The notes under the pieces are model-generated. The model did no database searches, was not told where the DNA came from, and worked only from the letters and a program-made list of their open reading frames with translations. A stretch of 64,000 nt of DNA, from contig NC_083675.1 of NCBI RefSeq assembly GCF_030384665.1, positions 988,001 to 1,052,000 of the forward strand. The letters are read 5' to 3'. Each line of letters begins with the position of its first letter. The stretch's first letter is position 1. The DNA comes from Lodderomyces elongisporus. Its lineage: Eukaryota; Ascomycota; Pichiomycetes; Serinales; Debaryomycetaceae. A program made the translations under genes and the position numbers. Below are positions 11,656 to 22,236 of the stretch, in pieces.

Positions 11656-12724
11656 CAAGGGAAGGAAAAAGAAGTGTTGCAAACCACAGAATTTTGATTT
11701 TTGATTTTTTTTTGGTGTTGTTGTAGTAATTCAAATCTTCAGCTTACGTAATACAACCGTAGTATCTTCCCTCTTATTTGATAAAAAAAAACCGTTTAAC
11801 ACCCATGTGCAAATTTAATTACCTATAGTGCTTGCCAAGGGTAAATGTATTTTGAACTTGTCCTATTTTATTGAAAGTTGGATTTGTTGTCGTATTGTTC
11901 TTGTTAGTTGCTACTAACTGCTATTGTTTGTTGTTTTCCATAATTTGAAAGCTTCAATTTGAGCTGAATTATTACTTGTGATATTAAATCGATCCACGTT
12001 TTTTCCTCATGGTGCCAGGAAGCAACAATTGCCAAGGGAACAAAGGTTCAAACTAATTGTTATTCGCTTGCATTGCATCGTTGTCGTGTCAACTTTATCA
12101 AATACCTGTTCAATATTTGTTTAATACTAGTTCTAATTTATAATGTTTATTGTTGCAATACATTGTATTCATTCTAATCAATATTGTACCATGAGAGTTT
12201 TCTTTTGGGTGGGGACGGGTACACGTGCGCGTATCTCAGTATATGGTTCATTCCATGCCTTTTTTTACACACCAATCAACATAAATGCAGCCAAATATAC
12301 AGACTCTTTTTCCTTCTTCCCCCTCGCTCCCCCTCCCCCTGCCTCTTTCCTATCTATTCTTTAATTGTCAAGAACAATGAGAAGCAATTGTTGTTGCTTT
12401 AATTGCTTAATTGTTTTTTTTAAGCCATATACAAGAACTTTTGAATAATAGTCCAGTTGGGAGCATAGGGAGAAGGTAAATGTAATGTAAAAAGAAAAAG
12501 AATGATGGAGGAAGAGCTAAAGATAAAGAAGTGAAAAGAAGCAGCAAGTTAATAAAAAAGGGGGAATGGGGAGAGAAAAGAGGATGAAATAAAAACAAAA
12601 ACGAAAACTACAACTTGTATCAAGTCGATTTAAAATTGCTGTAAAAATGTTTTAAAAATAAAAAAGGAAAAGGAAAAACGGAAAGGAAAGGAAAAGGTTA
12701 AAGAGGTGGTCTTTCCTCCATCTT

Positions 12725-12749
12725 TTCTGTTCTGTTCTGTTCTGTTCTG
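12725..12749. repeat. (TTCTG)5 microsatellite
   Basis: Five perfect 5-bp units, 3' of the small minus-strand gene. Confidence 0.9.
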
Positions 12750-12811
12750 TTCCTTTTTTTGCAATCATTGCTCCATTATCAAAAACAAATAGTATACATG
12801 CCGCTACCCAC

Positions 12812-12816
<5 letters not shown>

Positions 12817-12844
<28 letters not shown>
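12817..12844. repeat. (AT)n tract next to a stop codon
   Basis: About 28 bp of alternating AT starting a few bases after the small minus-strand gene. TATATA runs act as 3'-end efficiency elements in yeasts, so this may help form that gene's 3' end (inference). Confidence 0.85.
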
Positions 12845-12849
<5 letters not shown>

Positions 12850-12850
<1 letters not shown>

Positions 12851-13359
12851 CAAACACATAATCGTAATTTATTTGCCATTCTCCATTCTTTTTGAAAAAC
12901 ATCTTGCCTTTGTTTTTCAGTAAAGAAGGGGAGTGTGATTCCCTTTTTTTCCAAGTGTGTTTTGATATCTTGACAAAAGTTTGTCCATGCCTCTTTTGTC
13001 AAATTGCTAAACAAGAGTTGCACGTCCAATGTTTGCAATTTTTCTTTTTCGTAGAAAGTGCAGTTGATGCTATTGTGGATGATATAGTTTAAGCTGCTTT
13101 GGAATATGAGTTTGTAGTCTCCATATACGTGAGGTTCAAACTGGTAGCGTTTTATGTGTGGGGTTATTAGTGAATGAGGGAATTCCATGGCGTATATGGT
13201 ATCTGATGGAACAACTTGTTGTTGATGTTGTTGTTGTAGTGGTGGTGATGTTAATGGTGGTGGTGAAGCCTGAGGATAAGGTATAGGTGTTGGTTCCATT
13301 GTTGTCGTTTCCACTTCGTCGTACTCAATAATCTCAAAGTCTAATGTGTCGGTCTTCAT
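12850..13359 (-). CDS. Small hypothetical protein, unnamed
   Basis: A 169-residue protein I do not recognise. Residues 1-60 are acidic then Pro/Gln-rich (PIPYPQASPPPLTSPP, followed by a Gln/His run). Residues 60-169 look like a compact folded domain: mixed hydrophobic and charged, with two Cys, and a C-terminal helix-like segment rich in Lys, Gln and Arg (TEKQRQDVFQKEW). No signal peptide or membrane segment. Composition of the second half is not repeat-driven, which is why I count it as a gene and not noise. It is isolated: 2 kb separates it from the GH92 gene and 3.3 kb from SAT4, which is divergent. A fast-evolving clade-specific protein is plausible. Confidence 0.6.
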
Positions 13360-13497
13360 TGTTTCTAAAGTAAGGGAACAATTTCTGTATATCTTTCTTT
13401 TTTTTTAAATTTGGCAGAGAGGAAAATAGAAGAATATACAAGGAGAAGTCCTAGTGATAAATGTGGGATAAGAAGAAGAACTGACTACATTATTATA

Positions 13498-13526
13498 GTC
13501 TTTTTCAAAAAATTTTTTGAAAAGAC
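13498..13526. repeat. Inverted repeat (GTCTTTT-CAAAAAA arms)
   Basis: A 29-bp near-perfect palindrome whose arms read GTCTTTT(T)CAAAAAA and its complement, with one extra T on the left. It sits about 140 bp upstream of the small minus-strand gene. It could be a protein-binding palindrome or a chance A/T-rich hairpin. Confidence 0.6.
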
Positions 13527-13623
13527 AAAAAAAAAAGAGAAACTGGTGGGGGGGGCAAATTTAGTCTTAAAGGAGTGGTAGTGGTGGTAGAGAAGTAAGG
13601 GTGAAAGTAAAACCAAAACATAT

Positions 13624-13672
13624 TCATCAATCATCAATCATCAATCATCAATCATCAATCATCAATCATCAA
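13624..13672. repeat. (TCATCAA)7 minisatellite
   Basis: Seven perfect 7-bp units in the divergent region. Confidence 0.95.
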
Positions 13673-14118
13673 TCAACGTTTGGTATCGTGCTTTTCATTT
13701 CCCCTCATTTGATTGGTACATTCCCAGTCAATTTTGAAACTAAAAGAATCATAAAAAAACCAAAAAAAAAACAAAAAGAAGAAGAGTAAGGTTTAACTAT
13801 TTCCTTCTTTATTCTTTTTTCTTTTCTTTTCGCTATCTCTATTTTAACAAAACAATGTACACTTTGTTTCCATCTATTATGTGTTTCAAAAATCAGGTGA
13901 ATGACTTATTTAAAGGTGTTGCAATCCCTCCTCCTTCTTCTTCTTCACCCAATTTTGTTTGTGTGCATTTCGATAAGTGAAGAAGAATTTTTCCTTCTTC
14001 TTCTTCTTCTTCCCCACATTTTTTCGCACTGACTGCTTTGTTTTGGGCGATCTTATCAACACTCCCCACCCGCCTCTTTTTTTTTTTTTTGTCTTATATT
14101 ATTATTATTTTTTTTGGG

Positions 14119-14143
14119 TCTGGTCTGGTCTGGTCTGGTCTGG
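14119..14143. repeat. (TCTGG)5 microsatellite
   Basis: Five perfect 5-bp units. Confidence 0.95.
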
Positions 14144-14179
14144 GTCATTCATATTTAAGCAAAGTTGAATAACCAACAA

Positions 14180-14180
14180 G

Positions 14181-14212
<32 letters not shown>
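14180..14212. repeat. (GTT)11 microsatellite
   Basis: Eleven perfect trinucleotide units, non-coding. Confidence 0.95.
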
Positions 14213-14420
14213 ATGTCTTTTCTTTTTGCAATACAGGTTATGATAATAACAATGCTTGTTTTTTATTATTTACTGGTGAATAGGAAGAGAAGCACAAGAG
14301 TTGATAAGAATTCATATTATTTTTTTTTATTTTCTTTAGCAATTTTCTGATTCAAAGTAGGAAAGTGAAGATGGAAGTAGTTTCCTCTTTCTTCTCTCAG
14401 CATATTTTTGTTACATGAAC

Positions 14421-14500
14421 ATGTATACTTGTGTATACTTATGTATACTTATGTATATCTATGTACGCTTCTGTATACTTATGTATACTTATGTATGACT
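14421..14500. repeat. 10-bp-period tandem repeat, ATGTATACTT type, 8 units
   Basis: Eight units of exactly 10 bp with consensus ATGTATACTT and point variation between units. The GTATAC palindrome recurs with the period of the DNA helix. It lies in the divergent region upstream of SAT4. Confidence 0.95.
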
Positions 14501-14672
14501 TGTTTGAATACCGGTTATATCGGCGTTTGAGATTTTGAAGCTGTCTATGAATAATGATTATCAAAGGATATGTTGTCTTTGATGACAGACTCTCTTCCTC
14601 TCTTTCTCTCTCTCTCTTCTTTTGGTCATTTGAGTACGGCATCAATCATTACGTCATATATGTTGTTGTTTC

Positions 14673-14673
<1 letters not shown>

Positions 14674-14728
<55 letters not shown>

Positions 14729-14758
14729 CATTTTGTATATATATATATATATATATAT
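14674..14758. repeat. (GTT)18 followed by (AT)n
   Basis: GTT units from 14674 to 14727, a short spacer, then about 11 AT units from 14736. Open frames across this reading Val or Leu runs are artefacts of the repeat. Confidence 0.95.
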
Positions 14759-15180
14759 CTTCCTCTCACTATAGTCTTCTAGTCGCTTCTCCCCATTGCT
14801 ATTTATTGTTAACTGGCACTAAAGTTCTAGTGTTGTATATTGCGTTCTTTACTGTTGCAATTGCCAAATGCAGTAACTCCAAGAGATGTTTACTGTTGAT
14901 ACTATTAATAGTAGTATTAATAGCAGTACTATTGTTATTGTTATTGTTATTGTGCTGTATATACAATCTTCTTCTTTCTCTATTGTCGTCATCACTTGTC
15001 TGTATGTATGTATGTATACATATATGTATGTATGTATATATATTACTTGAAATTGCGCTTCTTACTTTGTGTTTTCACTTGCGCCTTCATCTACTATAGA
15101 ACAAATTGCGCTTTATACACATATACATATATATATACGTATATCTTGTGGTTACTTGACTAAGTCACATAGTATAAGAG

Positions 15181-15220
15181 ATGAGCAAATGAGCAAATGA
15201 GCAAATGAGCAAATGAGCAA
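15181..15220. repeat. (ATGAGCAA)5 minisatellite
   Basis: Five perfect 8-bp units. Confidence 0.95.
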
Positions 15221-16697
15221 AGAAAAAGAGAAGAGAAAAAGGGGGAGTGGTGGTGGGGGGCGGTGAAGTTGGGAAAAAGAGTCTATGATGAATTCTTTGC
15301 TTAGAGGTGACACTTTGCTGCGGGTATGAACCCTAAACTGGGGCTCCCCCCTATTATTATTATTCCCTCAGATGGAAAAGAGAGAGAAAGAGTGAGGGAG
15401 AAAAAAAAAAGAACCTTCATCCTCTTCTTCTTCTACTCTCTCTTCTCCTCACCCTCTAAGAACTATTTGTATTATTAAGATTGATTTCATTTATTATGTA
15501 GTAGTTGGTAACTCTATGAGCTAGTGTTATTGTTTGTTACTAGTTGTTTGTTTGTTTGTTTGTTTGTTAACTAGTCTATTTTTATATATTTTTCAAAAAT
15601 AGTGGAATTTACTCTTTTTTTAGGGTTAACATTTCTTCTTGGCTTGAAGAAATGAAGGCTATATGAGAACACCCAAAAAAAATAAAATATAAAAATATAA
15701 AAATTAAATAAAAATAAATAAAGAAAAAGAGGTGAGATTTGCATGTGGCACCAAAAGGCATAAGTCTCAATAACTTCGTGACTTGGAATACACACAGCAT
15801 TCATTGGGGGGAGAAGAGGGAGGCGAAGTATCAATGTTGTAGAGATACCTTATTCACCTTTACAACTACTACTACTACTACTACTACTACAACAACATTA
15901 GTAGTAGCAGTGCCACTGTCTCAATGTATAACTGCAGTGTTCAAAACAGATTATGTGGAAAGTTCAATACAAGGTCATCGTTCTGTTAAAAGGGAAAAAA
16001 AATTAATAGGTAGTTTCCATGTGTGATGTTTATATACACTTTGTAACATCTTAGTAATAAGGTAAAATACAAACCAACCATCTCAACCTCTCTTTCCTCC
16101 CTATTGAAAGAATACAATACTGGGGGGAATAAATGAATGAAAAGGGTATAAACAGGCGAGTTAAATGGGAATTTCCATACTATTGCTATTTTTGCCATTT
16201 ACAATTTTGTATATTTCTACTGCTGTGCTATTATTCTTTGTTCAATTGTAATACTTACTAATAACGTACACACACACACACACAGAGAGTGAGAGAGAGA
16301 TGTATATGTATATGTAAGTATGTATAAATACAAATACATCACATCACACCCACCCAACGAGAGTCTGTCTCTTTCTCTGTCTGTCTGTAGCTGTCTCTGT
16401 CTGTCTCTGTGTGTGTTCTTCTTCTTCTTATAAATTTTTTTATTTATTTTTTATTTTTTATTTTTTATTCTTTTATTTTATTTCTCTTTCTATATATATA
16501 TATATATATACATACCAAATACACCTACCAATCCGCCACTTTTCTAGAAAAAAAGAAGAAGAAGAAAAAAAAAGAAAAATTTATTTATTTATTAAGAAAA
16601 AAAAAAAATTTATAAAGCTACAAGAGCAGTAACAACTTACAAACTTGCTATTGGCAAGCACAAACCCACTTATTCTACAAACCTTACTACACCAGCA

Positions 16698-19076
16698 ATG
16701 GGTGATTCATCCAAACCAGGAACCCTCTCGAAATTGGGTAAGATATTTGGCAAATCACAAACAAATTTATCAACCATAAAGCAACAACAGCAACAACAAC
16801 AACAACAGCAACAACAGCAACAAGTAGAAAGACAAAAAGAAGCTAATGGAAGCCGACTGAGACAACTGACCTTACTGTCTCCACCACCGTTGCCACCATC
16901 ATCTTCACAAGTACTAAAACAAGCTGAAAGACCACAAACTAAACTGCTGCTGCCCTCGCCAGTCACATCCACCAGAAGCAACGTACCGACAGAAGTTTTG
17001 TCTTCAAGACCACCAACACCAATAAAAGAAGAAGAACCAAAGCAACTGCAACTGCAACTGCAACTGCAACTGCTGCAACTGCTGCAACTGCTGCAGCAAG
17101 CTTTACAAAATGATGAGGATTATATCCTTTCGCAGATTGAAAACGACGAGGTAACACCCTTGAGAAATATTAAGCAACCACAACCTTTGCAACCACCACC
17201 AACGCTAGCACAGACACCAGCAACACCAGCCTTACCACCATCAGCTTCTTCTCCTTCTCCATCATCATCATCATCCTCTTCTTCTTCTTTGCCTCGCGTC
17301 CTCAATGGCAATGAACTCTCATCAACAAACTCATCTCCTAAATTGGCAAGTGCTAGATCTGCATCTCCGATAAACCACAATGGCGCCAATAACGTACCCA
17401 ACACACTATCTGCTACCACATCACCCACACTGATGGCATCCTTAGACCAACGTTTGAAACGTCAAGGCTCAACCAACAGCAATATACCACAACCTATAGC
17501 TCCACTCGATACAAACAAAGTACCGACAATCACTTCTTCTTCTTCTTCTTCTGCCTCTGGAAGAACATCACCTGCAGTATCAAGATCATCCTCAAGAAAA
17601 GTAATATCAACAAAACCACTACAAAAAACAACCCCAGGTCTCTTGGGCAAACACAAGAATGAATCAATGACATCATTGGTTAGCGGATCAGGATCATCTG
17701 CACAACCACAATCACTGCAAACATCGCTTCAGAACTTGCCCAGATTTGTTATGCTTGAAAATGGCAATCACGAACACCACCTCCGATCAGCAAAGCGTCA
17801 CGAAAAGTTGTCAAACATGTTGAAGGACTTGTTGGGAGCCAAAAAATTGAGAGATGGAGCCAAGAGTGCAGTACCTGACTTGTTGCATGGAGCAATGCAA
17901 CAAAGCACATCACAATTGCTGCAACAACAATCACAACAACAACAACAACAACAGGGAACATCTTCTCCAAGACCACCAACTCTATTTGCCGGTTTAGTGA
18001 ATCAAGTAAAGAACCATACCAGTCCATACCACCATCCAGGTACTGCAGATACAGTCAATAAGGATGCTCATGCTACTAGTACCACTACTAGTACACCAGC
18101 TACCGGACCTGATTGTCGATCGTTTGTCGAAAAGTATGGAAGATGTCAAGAAGTTATTGGGCGAGGCTCATTTGGTGTTGTGCGAATATCACACAAGAAG
18201 ATTGATGCATCCAATGTCAATGACTCAACTGCAACAGTTTCGTCATCGGCTTCATCTTCAGGAACACAAGAGAAACTATACGCAGTTAAGGAATTTAAAC
18301 GCAAGCCCAATGAAAATGAGAAAAAGTATAATCGAAGATTGACTTCGGAGTTTTGCATCTCTTCATCGTTGAAACATATAAATATTATAGACACTTTGGA
18401 CTTGCTCAAGGATGCCAAGGGCGACTATTGCGAAGTGATGGAGTTTTGTTCTGGTGGTGATTTATACACATTGATTATTGCACTGGGCAAATTGGAATAT
18501 GCCGAAGCCGACTGTTTTTTTAAGCAATTGATTCGTGGTGTCAACTATATGCACAACATGGGTGTTGCTCATCGAGACTTGAAGCCGGAAAACTTGTTGC
18601 TCACACAAACTGGTGTTTTGAAAATCACGGATTTTGGCAACTCAGAGTGTTTCAAGATGGCTTGGGAAACAGATATCCAGTTTAGTGAAGGTGTATGTGG
18701 TTCATCGCCATATATCGCACCAGAAGAATTCAATCAAGAATCTTTTGATCCGCGGTGTGTGGATATCTGGTCGTGTGGTGTTATTTATATGGCAATGAGA
18801 ACTGGACGACAATTGTGGAAATTGGCTGACCCTTCCAAGGACGAATTTTTTGAGGAATACTTGGTCAAGAGGAAAGATGCTAGTGGATACGAACCAATTG
18901 AAAACTTGAAGAGGGCAAGATGCAGAAATGTTATCTACTCGATTTTGGATCCCAAGCCTGAAAGAAGAATTACTGGTAAGCAGATTTTGAATAGTGAATG
19001 GGGTAGAGAAATCAAGGTTTGTGAAGCAGGTGAAGGTCACCATTTGCTGGAAAATGGAAGTGCAGGATCCAGCTGA
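16698..19076 (+). CDS. SAT4: Sat4/Hal4-type serine/threonine kinase
   Basis: A 792-residue kinase of the fungal Hal4/Hal5/Npr1 group, which regulates plasma-membrane transporters; Sat4 supports Trk1/Trk2 potassium uptake and salt tolerance. The catalytic domain starts near residue 480 with [16 protein letters not shown]. It has HRD at 625-627, DFG at 645-647 and an activation segment [12 protein letters not shown]. It ends in [13 protein letters not shown], as remembered for Sat4. A second conserved block upstream, [19 protein letters not shown]...KSAVPDLL, is also Sat4-like. The N-terminal half is disordered: Gln runs, Ser runs, and a Gln-CTG alternation at 17044-17096 that reads Gln-Ser under the CUG-Ser code. 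CTG at 18483 lies where S. cerevisiae has Ala, again fitting serine. The intact frame and conserved catalytic residues indicate an active enzyme. Confidence 0.95.
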   Translation: MGDSSKPGTLSKLGKIFGKSQTNLSTIKQQQQQQQQQQQQQQVERQKEANGSRLRQLTLLSPPPLPPSSSQVLKQAERPQTKLLLPSPVTSTRSNVPTEVLSSRPPTPIKEEEPKQLQLQLQLQLLQLLQLLQQALQNDEDYILSQIENDEVTPLRNIKQPQPLQPPPTLAQTPATPALPPSASSPSPSSSSSSSSSLPRVLNGNELSSTNSSPKLASARSASPINHNGANNVPNTLSATTSPTLMASLDQRLKRQGSTNSNIPQPIAPLDTNKVPTITSSSSSSASGRTSPAVSRSSSRKVISTKPLQKTTPGLLGKHKNESMTSLVSGSGSSAQPQSLQTSLQNLPRFVMLENGNHEHHLRSAKRHEKLSNMLKDLLGAKKLRDGAKSAVPDLLHGAMQQSTSQLLQQQSQQQQQQQGTSSPRPPTLFAGLVNQVKNHTSPYHHPGTADTVNKDAHATSTTTSTPATGPDCRSFVEKYGRCQEVIGRGSFGVVRISHKKIDASNVNDSTATVSSSASSSGTQEKLYAVKEFKRKPNENEKKYNRRLTSEFCISSSLKHINIIDTLDLLKDAKGDYCEVMEFCSGGDLYTLIIALGKLEYAEADCFFKQLIRGVNYMHNMGVAHRDLKPENLLLTQTGVLKITDFGNSECFKMAWETDIQFSEGVCGSSPYIAPEEFNQESFDPRCVDIWSCGVIYMAMRTGRQLWKLADPSKDEFFEEYLVKRKDASGYEPIENLKRARCRNVIYSILDPKPERRITGKQILNSEWGREIKVCEAGEGHHLLENGSAGSS

Positions 19077-19856
19077 TGAGTGTTGAAATAAAAAAATAAA
19101 AATTTGAAGAAAGAAAGAAAGAAAGAAAAAATAAAAATTTTATATTTATTAGTATATTAATAGGTGTATTTGCCACTAGGTATACATATTTATATTTTGT
19201 ATGTTTATAATGGAATGTTATGAAATTGAAGGGATGTTAGCAAAAAAGGGCACTAGTCGAATTTATAATTGGTGACTTATATGGTGAGAAGGAAAAAATG
19301 GGAACAGATGACATGTTCGTAGCGTGCGGCGTATTATGTGCGGCGTAACTCACCCTTATCCATACCCTTTCCCTTTCCATATACAATTTTTCTTTCCTTC
19401 TTTCCACACACACGCACACACACCTCCTCCTCCCCTTTACCAATATTTTATTTTTTCACATTTCTTTTTTTTTTATTTTTTTTTTATTTTTTCTTCTCTC
19501 TCTCCTATAGTGTGACGCGTGTGTGTCTGAAGTAGTAGTAGTAGTAGTAATAGTAGTTGGAGTTCCAAATATGGCAACTGTTTACAAAATCAAAATTTCT
19601 TTTCTCTAAAAGTGTAACCCTCTTGTCAAAATTTCTAGACGAGGACAACGACAACGACAACAACGACAAAAACAACAAAAAGAACAATCCACTATAACTT
19701 AGCACGACATTCTCAAAAATAAAAAAGAAAATAAGCATCAACTATATAGTCTGCTTTACAATTGTAGACATCCCGGTTTATTTTTATCTGCCTTAGCTGA
19801 TACATTACAGTCTCCAGCTTTCACATATATTCCATTAATCATTCTATTCCCCAAAA
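19077..19856. other. SAT4 3' flank and CDC28 promoter
   Basis: No gene seen. The left part is A-rich 3' flank of SAT4 with TATATT runs. The right part is the CDC28 promoter, with a T/C-rich run, an ACGCGT box at 19515 and AGT repeats at about 19530-19560. Confidence 0.65.
19515..19520. promoter_or_regulatory. MCB element ACGCGT upstream of CDC28
   Basis: ACGCGT is the core bound by the MBF (Mbp1/Swi6) cell-cycle factor. It lies about 340 bp upstream of the CDC28 start. A 6-bp match alone is weak; position upstream of a cell-cycle gene makes it worth recording. Confidence 0.4.
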
Positions 19857-20903
19857 ATGGTTGAACTATCAGATTATCAAAGACAAGAGAAAGTGGGTGA
19901 GGGGACTTATGGTGTGGTGTATAAGGCACTTGACACCAAACATAACAACAGAGTTGTTGCGTTGAAAAAGATCAGGCTCGAGTCTGAAGACGAAGGTGTC
20001 CCCTCAACAGCGATCCGCGAGATCTCTCTACTCAAGGAAATGGAAAATGACAACATTGTCCGTCTTTACGATATCATCCATAGCGACTCGCATAAACTCT
20101 ACCTTGTGTTTGAATTCTTGGACTTGGACTTGAAGAAATACATGGAATCCATCCCACAACAGCTGCAGACCGGGTTAGAGCCCGAGATGGTCAAGAGATT
20201 TATGTGCCAATTGATTAGAGGTATCAAGCACTGTCATAGTAAACGAGTCTTGCATCGTGACTTGAAGCCACAGAATTTGCTTATTGATAAAGAAGGTAAT
20301 TTGAAACTAGCCGACTTTGGCTTGGCACGAGCATTTGGAGTACCGTTGAGAGCATATACTCACGAAGTTGTTACCTTGTGGTACCGAGCACCCGAGATTC
20401 TTCTTGGTGGGAAACAATACTCTACAGGTGTCGATATATGGTCGATTGGATGTATATTTGCTGAAATGTGTAATCGAAAACCTTTATTTCCAGGTGACTC
20501 GGAAATCGATGAGATTTTTAGAATCTTTAGAATCTTGGGAACACCAAACGAAGAGACATGGCCAGATGTTGCATACTTGCCTGATTTCAAACCAGGGTTC
20601 CCCAAATGGAAAAAGAAGGATTTGGCTGAGTTTGTGCCCACTTTAGACTCCCGCGGTGTGGACTTGTTGGAACAAATGCTTGTATATGATCCAAGTAAAC
20701 GAATTAGTGCAAAGAGAGCATTGGTGCATCCATATTTTACAGAGTCAGATGATACCGATGTGAATAATACGGTATTGAGAAGTAACATTCTCAATGTTAA
20801 CAATAATGGCAACAGCAGTGGCAGTGGTAATAACAGTGGCAATGGCAGTGGTAATGGTGGTACGAGTAATGGAGATGGCAATTTTTCAGTCAACATGGGA
20901 TAG
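19857..20903 (+). CDS. CDC28: Cyclin-dependent kinase Cdc28 (CDK1)
   Basis: The main cell-cycle CDK. It has the cyclin-binding PSTAIRE helix at residues 49-55, inhibitory sites Thr17/Tyr18 in GEGTYG, HRD at 133-135, DFG at 153-155, and the activating Thr168 in the segment [14 protein letters not shown]. The kinase fold ends near HPYFTES at about residue 300, where S. cerevisiae Cdc28 (298 residues) stops. This protein continues for about 45-50 residues of Asn/Gly/Ser-rich sequence to residue 348, an addition with no role in the CDK fold. The start codon matches the family start exactly. Upstream lies an MCB-type box. It converges with the next gene (283 bp between stops). Identity is near certain. 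Confidence 0.98.
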   Translation: MVELSDYQRQEKVGEGTYGVVYKALDTKHNNRVVALKKIRLESEDEGVPSTAIREISLLKEMENDNIVRLYDIIHSDSHKLYLVFEFLDLDLKKYMESIPQQLQTGLEPEMVKRFMCQLIRGIKHCHSKRVLHRDLKPQNLLIDKEGNLKLADFGLARAFGVPLRAYTHEVVTLWYRAPEILLGGKQYSTGVDIWSIGCIFAEMCNRKPLFPGDSEIDEIFRIFRILGTPNEETWPDVAYLPDFKPGFPKWKKKDLAEFVPTLDSRGVDLLEQMLVYDPSKRISAKRALVHPYFTESDDTDVNNTVLRSNILNVNNNGNSSGSGNNSGNGSGNGGTSNGDGNFSVNMG

Positions 20904-21186
20904 ATTTGAAGAAAAAAAAAATGATAAAAGAGAAAGGAAATAGGAGAAGAAACTAAAATTAAACTGAATGAAGTAGATTAATAATATATTCTGAGGAGGC
21001 GAAAAGTCAAGCGAACCAAAATGAAAGAATTGTGGAAGTTGAATGTGGATCAACGAGTAAATGATACGATATTAGGGTATTTATATATTCAATAGATGCA
21101 GAAAGAAAAGAAGAAGAATAAAAAAAAAACTGAAAACTAAAAACTGAAAACTAAAAACTAAAAGAAAAAAATTATCAACATAAAGC

Positions 21187-22236
21187 CTAAATTTTATAAT
21201 AGCTTAGAATGCAGCAGAACAAGAGTAAAAAAAATGCAATGTAATGATTTAAATTTGTGGAGGGAATGTTTTGTAACGTAATGTCACTTGTGTTAGTCCT
21301 TTCAGTCTGCTTCTGTATTGGTGTTGTGTTTTGTTCCATGATCATATTAGCAAACTCTTTACTGAATAAAGATTTGTGTTTAAAGTCCAGCTTCAAATTC
21401 TTAATCTTTTCAACGTTTAAAGTATTTGCTATTTCAAGTTGATGTAGTTTCTCAAATTGTCGAATGTTATTCAAATGCAAATCTTCAATTCTCTTGTCTA
21501 ATATGTGGAATGCTTGATTGATGGTCAAATGCAAAATCTCCAACTCTAAAAGAGCCAGCTTTATATACATGTTGGAGTCGTTTTTCTTGTTATTATTTGT
21601 ATTTCCATTCAGAGGCCGTGAATATAAGGGGTACTGTGGGTACTGTGGGTACTGTGAGTATAGCGGGTATTGTGGGTATTGCGATTGCTGATGATGCGTT
21701 TGTAAAAGAAGGTGATGTTGATGTAGTTGCTTGCCGTATGTTTCGTTTGTTTCAACTTCATCACGAAGTGGACACCATGATGCCGGCAGGTTCTGCTGGT
21801 GTGGTTTATTCTCCATTAGCGACGAAGTCTCATCATATTCATCGTATTCATCATATTCCAAATCTCCACTTGCGTCTGCACCAATATTTAAAGTACTATC
21901 CTGATGATTGAAATGTGGATGAAGGTGTATTAATTCAGTTTTCGAGGGTACTTCATAAGCGTCAGTGTTTACAGAAAACGTAAACGTATGACTAGTCGTA
22001 ATGTCAATCACCCCCTCCTCAGAATTAACTTGTTCTTCTTTATCAAAAGACTCCAATTGAATACGGTGTTTTGTAGTTGAAGATTGTGGAGTAAGATCCA
22101 TTTCAAAAATTGGCGGGTTCACCATATTCATCACAACTTCCTCCTTAGATATGGATTGTTCTGTACTTGATGCCGCATGTCGATATTTTTGTTTGTGATC
22201 TAATAAACTATGCCGTGTGCTTAAAGATGTGGTCAT
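21187..22236 (-). CDS. Predicted tail-anchored protein with coiled coil, unnamed
   Basis: A 349-residue protein I cannot name. The C-terminus is a hydrophobic segment of about 20 residues (HYIAFFLLLFCCILSYYKI) ending in a short charged tail, the layout of a tail-anchored protein of ER, mitochondrial or nuclear membranes. Before it (about 225-300) lies a helical, heptad-like region rich in Leu, Ile, Glu and Lys that should form a coiled coil. The N-terminal 220 residues are polar and acidic, with a Tyr/Pro/Gln repeat (QYPQYPLYS-like, four copies) near residues 185-210. No enzyme motif is visible. It lies between CDC28 (convergent) and LGE1 (divergent). It may be a tether or scaffold; that is inference only. 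Confidence 0.65.
   Translation of the reverse strand: MTTSLSTRHSLLDHKQKYRHAASSTEQSISKEEVVMNMVNPPIFEMDLTPQSSTTKHRIQLESFDKEEQVNSEEGVIDITTSHTFTFSVNTDAYEVPSKTELIHLHPHFNHQDSTLNIGADASGDLEYDEYDEYDETSSLMENKPHQQNLPASWCPLRDEVETNETYGKQLHQHHLLLQTHHQQSQYPQYPLYSQYPQYPQYPLYSRPLNGNTNNNKKNDSNMYIKLALLELEILHLTINQAFHILDKRIEDLHLNNIRQFEKLHQLEIANTLNVEKIKNLKLDFKHKSLFSKEFANMIMEQNTTPIQKQTERTNTSDITLQNIPSTNLNHYIAFFLLLFCCILSYYKI

Larger units (their letters stand above)
10878..12849. other. Gene-free region upstream of the GH92 gene
   Basis: Nearly 2 kb with no convincing gene. It holds the GH92 promoter on the right side of that minus-strand gene and the 3' flank of the small gene at 12850. Contents include (TTTG)n at 11629-11655, (TTCTG)5 at 12725-12749, an (AT)n tract at 12817-12844, and several A or T homopolymers. 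Short open frames here are chance. Confidence 0.6.
13360..16697. other. Divergent repeat-rich region between the small gene and SAT4
   Basis: 3.3 kb without a believable gene. Open frames at about 14.2-15.1 kb only translate GTT and CTT repeats. Contents are a near-perfect inverted repeat (13498-13526), (TCATCAA)7, (TCTGG)5, (GTT)11, an 8-unit 10-bp tandem repeat, (GTT)18 followed by (AT)n, TATG runs near 15001-15045, (ATGAGCAA)5, (ACT)n and (CA)n. The last 200 bp before SAT4 are TA, A and AAG rich and probably 5' UTR. Confidence 0.6.

Noticed and set aside
14554..15099. 181-codon open frame
   Set aside because: Mostly Val and Leu runs translated from GTT and TTG repeats; no protein-like composition outside them.
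15321..15350. Possible tRNA on the minus strand: GGGTTCATACCCG resembles a B-box
   Set aside because: The invariant A58 of the T-loop is T here, and I cannot fold an acceptor stem, D-arm or anticodon arm around it.
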